NCBI RefSeq assembly: GCF_016808095.1
Contig: NC_068972.1
Coordinates: 21,692,289-21,756,288 of the forward strand
DNA from: Vigna angularis
Taxonomy: Eukaryota; Streptophyta; Magnoliopsida; Fabales; Fabaceae
Direction of reading: 5' to 3'
DNA: 64,000 bases
Shown here: in pieces, positions 1 to 10,070 of the stretch
Numbering within the stretch: position 1 is the first letter of the stretch
How the letters are laid out: each line of letters starts with the position of its first letter
Translations under genes and position numbers: made by a program
The notes under the pieces: generated by a model
The model's database searches: none
What the model was told of the DNA's origin: nothing
The model's input: only the letters and a program-made list of their open reading frames with translations

Positions 1-1176
1 TTATGCGATTTTGCTAGCCACGCTATTAATTTAATGAGTTTTTTCTTTTCAAATCTTGATTCCTTTCATTAAAAATTAGGGAAATATTTTTTTACACTAT
101 TTATATTTCTTGAAAACTCACTTTTAAAATATTTTGGTTATTAAAAAATTAATTTTCGTATAATAAAGAAATTAAAGAATAAAGCAGTAAATATAAAGTG
201 TGTAAAAATGTTGGGTGTAAAAATAATAATACTCCAAACTTACTGTCAAAAAGGAAACTTTTATCAAATATGAGGAATAGTAAGAGATGTTGTCAACAAT
301 TATCTCAATTTAAATATTAGCATTTTCAAAAAACAGAACTCGAATCTTACTCTAACTGAGCCACATGGCTTTTTTTTATTATCAATTATTAAAGTACTAG
401 TTTAATTAACAATAATTATTGTAATAACATTTAAATAAATATTTATATAGTAAGTTTTATATAAATTACAAATGTTAAAATAGGTTGAAACTTAATCTCA
501 GGCTCGAATAGGTTAGGTTGAAAAATAAAATCAATTTATTAAATGTGAATTAGATTGAACTTGAATCAGTTAGTCTACAAATTAAATTAGCTTATAATTT
601 GATTTTTAAATGTTAAAATATTGTTTAATAGTTTTTAAATAATTTAAATATTTAACTTTTTTATTTGTTAAATTATATTGTGATCACTCGAATTTTTAAT
701 TATTTTATTTATAATAATCTTTAATAAACTATGTGAATACTTTGATTATATTGTTTTAAAAAGAAAGATTGAGTCAAACTATTTTAAGTCCACTACAATA
801 AATATATAAAATAAAGTGGAGAAAAAAAGTATAAAAACATAAAAAAAATTGAGTTAACTAAATTTTAACTATTGGAACTAATTAGTAAGAGTTGAATTGA
901 TCTAATTTGACATTCTTAATATAAATTATATATCTTAATAATATAAATTGATTTAATTATATTTGAGAAAAATTTATTGTAAATTTGTAATTTGAAATAA
1001 AAATTATTAAAATAGATATATCTTGAAAGAATAAATTGAATTTTCGAAACATGGATTCTTAATAAAAAAATTGTGTGACTATTTTTATTTAGCTTTATTT
1101 TATTTTATATTTTAATAAAGTCGTGTTTGTAGTTACAATTTTAAAAGTTATAATAGTTTAAAAACAGTGAGATTAG
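1..1176. other. AT-rich intergenic DNA
   Basis: No reading frame, TIR or LTR that I can support. The stretch is strongly AT-rich with short poly-A/T runs and stops in all frames. It borders a Mutator-like element. Confidence 0.6.
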
Positions 1177-1429
1177 ATTATTTTAGGATTAAATATGTTT
1201 TTAGTCTGTCAAATATCATACGATTTTGGGTTTCGTCCCTTTTCTAAAGTTTTGTTTATTTTCATCATTTTCCTTAGGAAACTCGAATTTTTAGTCCTAA
1301 AAAAGCAATGGTGTTAAATTTTCTCTAAGTTGGCTAACGGTGTGTCACATCATTTTTTCTTTTTCTGAAACGTGTTGATCCTTCCTTCCTACATCTTCAC
1401 TGGTGGCACCTCCTCCTCTACTCCCATGA

Positions 1430-1625
1430 CACCCACCTCACACGCATATCCGTGCAGGAGGTCATCAAGATCACCATCCACGCCAAACCCTTCCCCGTCG
1501 ATCATCGCAGTGGATCTACCTGATCCTCACGGCCGAGGACGTCACCATGAAGGACTTTTGTTGTGTCGTCTACGACTTCCACTACTTCCCCTTTCCCTCC
1601 AAGGTTGGCTATACCCCTATGCCTA
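1430..1625 (+). other. GC-richer segment inside MULE, possible captured fragment
   Basis: This segment is clearly richer in G and C than the rest of the region, as exon-derived DNA would be. One plus-strand frame reads through AEDVTMKDFCCVVYDFHYFP before ending. I do not recognise a family. It may be a second captured piece or part of the element's own interior. Confidence 0.35.
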
Positions 1626-1764
1626 GGTTGGGAACTCCGACAATCATGTATTTTACATTATTATTTACCTTTTGTAAAAGGGGGAAAAATTAATAATAAC
1701 TAGGTCATTGATTTTATATAATAGTGCAAACCCAAGCATTAATTTACTATCTAATGCATTTCAG

Positions 1765-2322
1765 TTGTTACAGACTCGTGATTATTCCATCATAGATCAT
1801 AAGAGAAGGGATTGCTTTCGAAGCACAAAAGATGCTGACTTTGGTAGGAGTGATAGTGCTAAATTACTTGTTGATTCTGGAAAACATATTTGGAGATTTT
1901 CATTTATTTATGATGAGAACCTTTCTTATCATCTATCAGAATATACATTTGCAAAAGATTCTTTATCTTCTTCGGTTGATGGAGTTTCATCTAATCGTAA
2001 AAAAATTCTATCGTGGCCAATAGTGAACCTTCCGGTGTCAGTCCTGATGTTTGCTTATATCTCCCCATCAGTCTTGCAGATGTCTTTAAGGATAATGTTA
2101 TGGAATTGGAAGATAGTCCAAGCTTGCAGTCTGTAATATCATAATATAGTGCTAACCTTTCTTTAGGTACTAGGACTTCAGAGGATAGACCTAAATCTTG
2201 TTTTGGAACTCAAAGATCAAACAACATGTTCCCTAAGGGAAATTTGATGTCTCTTGAGGGAAATGTGATTGAAATTCATAAAACTGGATCTGATTTCTTC
2301 AGTTCATGCTTAAACAGCTAGT
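1765..2322 (+). pseudogene. Captured host gene fragment in MULE (multi-frame)
   Basis: After a likely splice acceptor (…AATGCATTTCAG ending near 1763), a frame reads LLQTRDYSIIDHKRRDCFR and continues for about 85 residues. A second plus-strand frame from about 2020 reads SGVSPDVCLYLPISLADVFK and continues to 2322, broken by one TAA near 2141. It includes the stretch FPKGNLMSLEGNVIEIH. The two frames overlap in a way that suggests an indel or a lost intron in one original coding sequence. The GNLMSLEGNVIEIH part reminds me of plant CTC1 (CST telomere complex), but this is from memory and weak. It cannot make an intact protein here. Confidence 0.5.
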
Positions 2323-2756
2323 TGTATTTTTTTTAGAATGTGAGAGGGAGAAACGAGACAGAGGAAGGAAAATGTACTTGCTAGTGATGGAGATGGAGTA
2401 GGACATGTTGGCGCCGATCTGGTCGGTGTGGAAGGATTTTCCACCAGTAGAAGACGAAGGGAGAGGGGGCGGCCCGATGATGAAGAGAATTGGAGGATGA
2501 TGGAGATGAATAAGGGAGGGAGAGAAGCTTCAGCGTGAAGATGCAAGAAGGAAGGATCCACATTTCAGAAAAAGAAAAAGTGATGTGGCACACCATTAGC
2601 CACCTCAGAGAAAATTTAACGTTGTTGCTTTTTGAGGACTAAAAATTCGAGTTTCCTAAGGAAGAGAATGAAAATAAACAAACCTTTGGAAGAGGGACAA
2701 AACCCAAAATCACCTGATACTTGAGGGACTAAGAACATATTTAACCCATTATTTTA

Positions 2757-3654
2757 ATATTAAAAAGTTTTAATATAAATAATTTTGTTACAAACGATTT
2801 TCATTATATTAAAACACATAATGTTATTAGAATATATTTTCCTAGAATTCTCTGGTTTCTTTCTAAAAGTTTTTTTCTCTGCTCGTCTAATTGAAGAACC
2901 AAGATCGTAAGATTAATCATTCTATCGAGTTTTTCGATTTGAATTGATCAGTTTCTCAATTCGTGTAAGTTGAATTTTAACCATTTTTTTATCTTTTTCT
3001 GTTATCGGTTGCATGCGAGTGTTCTTCCACTTGCATGCATATTTTTAGTCATCAATATGAGTATTTATTGATCAATGATCATAATGATATCTCTTGGTTG
3101 TTCTTGTGATTTTTCTATGTGTAGATAGAGCATCCTGTAAGTTGGGAGGAAAATTTTGTTTGTGATTTTGTTAGCTTTTCTACAACACTTGCATAGGTTG
3201 AATGATTGGTTCATGATTTTTGTTTGTTTGTGGTTGGGTTTGTGTGACTAAAAAAATTTAGAATATGAGAAATTTAGAAAATCGGTACGAGTTTTCATGT
3301 TTAAAGTTCGTTTGAACCAATGCACTAAGAAAAAAGTACTAATTTGAGCAATTAATCAAGTCAAATTTCACTTAAAATCACAAAATGTGTTTGTTGTCAA
3401 CTAATGGCACTAAGCGGTATCATAATGGCATTGAGCGCTAGCTTGTCCTACATGTCTCAGAGCATTTTAACTTTAGAGCGCTGAGTGACATATTGTACCG
3501 ATGAGTGCCATTGTTGAGGGGAGAGAATAACAAGGTATCACTAGACTTATTTGGTCCTAGGCATGAATGCTATTAGGATGATAATCCTTTTGTTTATTGG
3601 CTTTGTAGAGCGTAAGTACTATTATAGTGCACACCTCCATTGAATTCCAATGTC
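2757..3654. other. Intergenic DNA, perhaps old LTR sequence
   Basis: No gene is visible. The layout (short leader-like AT-rich stretches and GCGCT-type motifs near 3420-3500) resembles degenerate retrotransposon LTR DNA. A matching LTR-like tail lies beyond the solo LTR at 6210-6470, so the younger solo LTR may sit inside an older one. No boundary can be given. Confidence 0.3.
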
Positions 3655-3659
3655 AAAAG

Positions 3660-6204
3660 TGTAAGAACCGAGAATTTATAAAGAAAATTGGAGAAAGATA
3701 AGTGTATGCACTGGATTGGACCGTTCAATTTTCAGAGTGGTATATAAATGAAAGTTTCAAATTTCGTTCCATTCTCTGCATGCACTCTCTCTCTCCAAAA
3801 TTTTGATCTCCTCTTTTCTCCTCCTTCTCTCTAAAAATCTCTCATCTTACTTCATCTGATTTCCAATCAGACCAAGCTTAAGTAATTTTGGAGTCAAAAA
3901 CATCCTTTTACACCGATCAAAGTCTTGTTTAGAGCTGGTAAGTCTCGATTTCTTGAGCTCTTGTGAGATTCCAAAACTTTTTTACACATGCAAGTCAAGT
4001 TTCTGGTTGCATGTGTTCATCAACTTCCTCTTCCCATTTTTGATCATATATCTGGTCTTTTGGTGGGTCTATTCTTATCAATCGATGAATTTTAGGTTCT
4101 TAGGAATTTGTGGTGGTGAGCGAGTTCTGCAGTTGTTGAGAGTTCGGTTCGGTCAAAGAGGTAAGGGAAGCTAGTTAATTTAATTGTTTGGTTTATGATG
4201 CATGAAAATGTTGTTTGATGGTGTTGCATGTGTGTGAAACTGAATGATTGTGTATTTGGTATTGTTATTAAAGACTATTAAGTGTTGTATTCATGTTGAT
4301 TGTGATTTTGCATAATTTTGGTTCAATGGTCGGGTGAATTGTGAGGAAGTGTGATGGTGAAATTGGGGAATTTGTGTTCGGTGTGAGTTTGGTTTGTATA
4401 GAAAATTTGGGTAAGTTATTTAGGACTCGTTGAGATCCTTAAGTCACTAAAAACTGTACTAAAACAGAGAAATCTGGTTCTCGGTCCTTGAGTTCATGAT
4501 TCTGCAGAATTGACTCTCAAATCTAAGATGAAACTTTTTAAATAATGTGAGGAATGTTTAGATGTTCTTAGAGAAGTGTATTGGTCTGTATAATATAAAT
4601 TGGAAGGATTAGAAGTTGGGAAGAATTAAGGAAATTGGTAAAGATTGGTGTTGATCATAATTATGCAGTCATTCTGCAGAATTATGCAGTTCGTTGAGGA
4701 TCCTTCGTTGACCGTTCGACTTTCTCCTTGTGTTCGGTCTTAACTAAGTTCTGCTTATGTGAAACTTCAGTTAATCACCGATCGGTCTTGTATAGGTAGT
4801 TGATTTTAAAATAGTGTTTGGTCTAGTATTAGTATTGTTAGTCGGTCTTAACTGTGTTCGGCCTCTTATGGGCCTTACCAGTTAATGACCATTTGGTTAT
4901 GTGTTGGTATTCGTTTTCGTATACCGTTCGGTCATACTATTGTACCGTTTGGTCCTACACTAGAGCTCGGTCCCTTAATGGGGTTCGACCTTCGTTTAGA
5001 ATTCGGTCTACATTGGTACTCGGTTTCGTTGGGGTGTTTGGTTAATATTGGTTCTTGGCCTTGCTATAGAATCAGAATATTATACTATTCGGTCTCACTT
5101 CTAGTAGTCGGGCAGCAATAGTGTTTGACCACTTCTTCAACATTATCTAGTATGGACCGTTCGGTCCTGTTCTATGGATAGTGAAAGATCGCTCGATCTT
5201 ACACTAAGTATTCGGTCTAAACTCTAAGTGTTCGGTTGTTCTAGTGTTTGACCCCCAAAATGTATTCGGCTCATGTTTGAGCCTTACTCTTCCAATTGAC
5301 CGTTCGATCGTATCCATGGGTGGTAGTCGTTACCGTTCGGTTTGATATTACTAAGAAGTTTTCGCCCTGTAAAAGGGTTGTGGATATATTGTACTTTGAG
5401 TGTTTAATTCAGAGGTTTAAATGTATTATGCATGAGAAATAATGTTGATATTGTACTGTGGTATGAGATTTCTAAAGGTAGATATAAAAGAGAATTCCAA
5501 GGAGGAATGTCTCGGTGGTTGGTTTTCAAGGTAATAGTATGGTATGAATATGGTTACTGAAATCCACGGCGTTCATCCTGACATTCTAATGGTTAGCAAG
5601 TCTCAAGTAGAGATGGGTAATTCATGTCATGAGAATAGCAAGAGGCCCTAGTCTAAGGGGGAAGACCTTAGGTGAGGTATAACGGGCTAACCTCGTGTGG
5701 CAGCTGATGAGTTTCCAGTTACTACACCCACGAGTGCACGAACGACCAAAGCTACGTATTCATACCAGTCCGGACAGTCTAAGTAAAGTGGTCAGTCAAT
5801 ATGTGTGTATATGTTTTATGCATGTGTATGAGTGTTTTATCTGTTTATTGAATTATATGTTAACATGATTATTAAATTACACTAGCTTACCCTGCTTTTC
5901 TATTTTGACATGTTTACCCGTTCGCTTTATCTTTTGCAATGATCATCCGGTGGATGTGAGCAGAAGGAGAAGAGGTCTCGGTGGAGCAAGCTCTAGAAGG
6001 AGAGGATCCACTAGTTTAGTACAGATCGTTCGGTCTTGCACATAGTTTTGTGTTAGAATAGGTTTATGCTTAAAGTTTTAATTTTATAGTTATTTTGGGA
6101 TAACTGTATTATTAACACTTTATTTTAAGTGGATAACTGGTCTATCATATCAATTCATGTAAATATTCTATTATGTAATTTATACTATATTTTGGGATGT
6201 TACA
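3660..6204. mobile_element. Solo LTR (2545 bp) with 5-bp TSD AAAAG
   Basis: The segment starts TGTAAGAACCGAG and ends GGGATGTTACA, giving the TG...CA ends of an LTR. It is flanked by the same five bases, AAAAG, at 3655-3659 and 6205-6209. There are no gag or pol frames inside and no second LTR in the window, so it is a solo LTR left by recombination between two LTRs. Its size suggests a Ty3-gypsy chromovirus-type element, but the family cannot be fixed without coding sequence. The part at 4690-5345 holds at least a dozen degenerate copies of a CCGTTCGGTC motif. Short frames of up to about 80 codons inside are not supported as genes. Confidence 0.85.
4690..5345 (+). repeat. Clustered CGTTCGGTC motif inside solo LTR
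   Basis: A 9-10 base word close to CGTTCGGTC or its variants (TTCGGTCT, CTCGGTCC, GTTCGATC) recurs every 20-60 bases, for example near 4930, 5158 and 5330. A further copy is near 6025. The spacing is irregular, so this is not a tandem array. It may be a protein-binding cluster within the LTR. Confidence 0.65.
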
Positions 6205-6209
6205 AAAAG

Positions 6210-6619
6210 CATTTATTCAAATAATTGAGTTTAGAGTCAATTGTTTGATATGTATGTATAATTATTTTATCCATGCTTGTGTGTGTATTTGACATGATTT
6301 AATTGTGTAAAATAATTCTTTTATGCACTAACTTACCCTTTCGTGTGCTTGGCGTCTTTTTATTTGTTTGTTTCTTTCTTTTGTAATTATCACCTTATTA
6401 GTGTGAGCATACCATGAATATGTATTGATGCATCTATGATGGAGGACAACAATATTACAAAATAGTTTTTTTTAACTTTTAGTAATTATCCTATAACAGA
6501 ATACAATGATACTGCAAAATAGTCTTCTTTAACTTTTAGTAATTATCTTACGTAGAAGTTTTAAAAGATCATTAATTTTTATATATTATTATAGTTATTT
6601 ATTTTTAAAAATGACTGTA

Positions 6620-6650
<31 letters not shown>

Positions 6651-7187
6651 AACTATGTTTTATAACTTTTATAATGTTTTATTTTATTAATTATACGTTA
6701 TTTATTTTTTTATTCTGTTTGAATAAAATTTTAATAAATAATAAAGTTTTTTCTTGCTTAATAATTTGTTATCGCATAATTTGCTTACATAATAGTACTG
6801 TTGATGTAGGAAATTATTATATTTTTTAATCAATTCAATTCATTCAATGATTATATATTTTTATGAACTGAATAAATTTTAAAAATAAAAAAATATATAT
6901 TAGGAAAGAAGGTTGCTCTTAACTAAAACAAATAAAAATATTATTCAGTGATGTGAAATAAATCTGATTAGAAAATTGTGGTAAAGAATACAATCGACTT
7001 ATTACACAAACTCTTATAAATCTTTTTTTTAGCTCATTTAACATCATCATTATCTATATTGATTAATGTTTTATATTTCTTTTAAGGAACAACAAACTCC
7101 TGTCTTCGTTTTTTTTAAAATTCATTTGATTTAGTAAAAGAATTAATTTATAAAAAAATGAAGTAAGTAAGAAACGAGTCATTTCGT

Positions 7188-7190
<3 letters not shown>
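6210..7190. other. Intergenic DNA with (AT)n at 6626-6651
   Basis: A short perfect AT dinucleotide run lies at 6626-6651. The 6210-6470 part resembles the end of a degenerate LTR (an ACTTACCC...GTGAGCA pattern like that in the solo LTR at about 5885-5960). Nothing else can be supported. Confidence 0.4.

Positions 7191-7191
<1 letters not shown>

Positions 7192-7274
<83 letters not shown>
7192..7274. repeat. (TA)n microsatellite, about 83 bp
   Basis: A pure TA dinucleotide run. It would be highly length-variable and is translated as meaningless IYIYIY in some frames. Confidence 0.97.
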
Positions 7275-7276
<2 letters not shown>

Positions 7277-9372
7277 TGTGGGAAGAAGTATTATCCAATA
7301 TATATTGTTTATTTTTTTCTTCATCCAAATCACAACTGCATGAAGAAAATAAAACAAACAGAAGCCGATGACTTTTTTCCTTTGATTTTGGAAGAAAAAT
7401 AATGCATATAAAAACACAACTTCATTAAATAAAAATAAATCAAAGTAGTGTCACAAATTACAACTTCTTAACTTTAATTAGAAAAAAAAAGAACTAAACT
7501 TCAAGATCATGCAATAGAACTGGATTTGCTCGTTTTAAATACAGTTTATTTGTACATATAATTCTTTAAAAATTCCATTTTAATAATTTTTTTTAGAAAC
7601 CACAGTTGTATGGCGAATTTTTCTTCTTATAACTGAGACATTACTCGAATAGATAAATTGCTTATAAACGTTTTAATGTTGGATATATAAGCTTTTAAAC
7701 ATTTAATTATGAAACCGATATAGTAATAATTTGGTGAGAATTCCAAGAAATTACCACAGCAATTTGAGCATAATTGATTGGTAAAAGCAATTATCATTGA
7801 AAAATGAGAGTCTAAAGCTAAGAGAAGTTGCAAACACAATCTCCCATACGTGCCATGTTACTGAGATTAGACCATTAAATGCAACTATTTCATTAAAGTG
7901 TGGTCTAACAAGATCCTACATTTATGCCAAATGTATTGAAGCACGCGTCTCTCAAACAAAACTTATAATACATTATTACATCAACACAATCCATGTGCAA
8001 ATGAAAACTACTTAGTACAATATCCCATGTTTTGTTCAAAAATTCTTTTACGTAGATGCATGTTTGGATTTTTTGGTTTAACACTTCTTTTTCACCCTAG
8101 AGATATTTCTTTGGTTGTGATCGATGAATTGAAAATTTAAATGAAAGTCTCACATTTATATAAAAATAAATAAATAAAATATTATATAAAGGTAAAAGAT
8201 GAATTAATCTATTATTTTAAAATTTTAAATAGAAAGTAATACGTATTTAGATTCAGATCTTATTAATATTGTATATTCAATAAACTTCTTTCTAAATAGA
8301 TCAACATAATGTAGCTCAACAACGTAAATATACGATTATGTTTTCATACGCTTTAATACAATAATATAATTTCTGTTGAGTGAATAAGTGTTTGATAAAA
8401 CATTCCGTTATACAATTTCATCTTGATGAACTCCTTGAATTGTGCCTCAAATGTTGAAAGCAAGAGAGGTGATATAGCATTGAAAGGGTTTAAAAATCTG
8501 ATATCTAGAATAGTTTAAAAAGAAATCTTGTAATAAATTTATCAAAGGAGCGGATTTGTATGTTGTACAATATCAGAAACCAAGTTGTAAATAGGGGCTT
8601 TTAAATCACAAGTACTTCAACTGTTTTCTTTCAATCACCAAACATTCTCACCAAGATTCCAACCTTGCAAAGGTACCGAAGCTTTTAATGTAGTGAAAAA
8701 TATTCAAATAACTTCAACTCTTTCATAATTAAAAATGATATAAAATTTACTATTAATAAAATATTTCATTGACATTATGTATTATTATTATCTTACCTAA
8801 AGAGGTAGTAGAGTAGGTGAGTGTTTTTGACATTGGGTGAATGATAGTTGCAGTAGGCTTTTTTACACTAAAAAAAAAAGATAAAGGAAAGTTAAGATTT
8901 GATATGGATGTAAAAGAGGAAATGTATTTGTGAAAATGGGAAATGAAATGGAAAAGGGTGGTTTGAAGTTTGAAGTTTGAAGTTTGAAGTTGGAAAATGA
9001 CTAAGTATATAATAAGTGAGTATATGTGTGCATAGACAGAGTGACAGTCAAAAGGAATATTTGTGCAAATGATTCCAAGAAAAAATAAACAAAATAAGAG
9101 AAATTAAACAGAAAACAAAGCAGTCTCTCTACATATCCTTGTTTAACTTTTCTCCCTCTAACCGCTTTTCTGTGGTGGAAGACCAAATGTAAGAAGTGAT
9201 GTGATACTGTTACTTGTTAGTACCACTCACTGCCGGTGCTTGGCATAATAAGATCAAACCTAACTCTTATTCACCCTGTCTATCACTTTAACTTGGTAGA
9301 CTCAAAATGCACATTTTTAGTTTATTTTAGATACACAATGTCTGTGTCTTTCTATTACTACCAATATAACCA
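7275..9372. other. Intergenic DNA
   Basis: No gene supported. It includes a four-copy TTTGAAG tandem repeat at 8962-8989. The 9300-9372 end is pyrimidine-rich and probably enters the 5' region of the phosphatase gene. Confidence 0.5.
8962..8991 (+). repeat. 7-bp tandem repeat TTTGAAG x4
   Basis: Four perfect head-to-tail copies of TTTGAAG, then the array decays into TTGG. Confidence 0.9.
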
Positions 9373-9531
9373 TTGCTTCTCTCTGCTCTCTCCAACTTCC
9401 TAAGCTCACCCTCGCCTTGGATTTGGGGTAAAAGGCCTCGAGAGAGACCCAGCCTTGCCACCCTTTATTCCCTTTCAAATTCGATACTTTGCTCTGTACC
9501 CATAAACGAGGTTTGGTTTTGCAAAACAGAA

Positions 9532-9574
<43 letters not shown>

Positions 9575-10049
9575 CTAAACTACCACATTCACTTCCTTTT
9601 TCTTGTGCCTCTTAATCTCTTATAGTTCTTACAACGTATCAGGGGCTTGTCCCATCTCTGGTTCTTTCTTTCCTTGGATTTTTATCCTCTCCAAAAACAC
9701 CACCATGTGAGTGAGTGTTTTCACTTGTACCACATTGCCTAAAATGCTCACAAACTCTGATTTTCTATGTTCCCTCATCGTTACCTAAGAAACAGAGGAG
9801 TGCCCCCCACTTTGTTCTGTTCCACTCCCAGTTTCCAACTCGGTGCTTTCATCAACCAACCTCTTATTATGTCTTTTTCAACCCTTTTAAACACAACCAG
9901 AAATTAAACTCAAACCCGTCTTCTTAGTGTCCGAAGCCTTTTCATCTTGTCCTATTACTATTATTATACTTTACCTCCTCTTCAACCACTTCATTCAACG
10001 ACTAAAAGTTTTAATTAGATTGTTTTCTGTTGCTAACTCACAAGGCTTT
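9373..10049 (+). promoter_or_regulatory. Promoter/5' leader of 5-phosphatase gene with (CT)n
   Basis: A pyrimidine-rich region leads directly to the phosphatase start. It contains a CT-dinucleotide tract at 9532-9571, common in plant core promoters and 5' UTRs. Short frames here (70-80 codons) have low-complexity Ser/Leu content and no recognisable product. The transcription start cannot be placed. A leader intron is possible. Confidence 0.45.
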
Positions 10050-10070
10050 ATGAAGTTGTCCCAACAATGA
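10050..10070 (+). promoter_or_regulatory. 6-codon uORF overlapping phosphatase start
   Basis: ATG at 10050 opens a frame coding MKLSQQ and ends with TGA at 10068-10070. That stop shares bases with the main ATG at 10067-10069 (the overlap ATGA). If the leader includes this site, ribosomes must leaky-scan or re-initiate backwards by one base to make the enzyme. This is a plausible translational brake. Confidence 0.7.

Larger units (their letters stand above)
1177..2756. mobile_element. Pack-MULE-like Mutator element with 9-bp TSD
   Basis: The element spans 1186-2747 (1562 bp). It begins GGATTAAATATG and its other end, read on the minus strand, begins GGGTTAAATATG. The terminal inverted repeats are about 215 bp (1186-1400 and 2535-2747) and match over most of their length, including the shared blocks around GAAACTCGAATTTTTAGTCC. 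They are flanked by a perfect 9-bp duplication, ATTATTTTA, at 1177-1185 and 2748-2756. Long TIRs plus a 9-bp TSD are the mark of Mutator-like elements. No transposase is inside, so it is non-autonomous. The interior holds sequence that looks like a captured host gene fragment. TIR divergence of roughly 10-15 percent by eye suggests an older insertion. Confidence 0.88.

Noticed and set aside
4854..5121. Frames of 63-78 codons in the solo LTR
   Set aside because: They lie in the CGTTCGGTC cluster and are overlapping in two frames, so they are repeat-driven.
7148..7417. 89-codon minus-strand frame rich in IY repeats
   Set aside because: It is the translation of the (TA)n microsatellite, not a gene.
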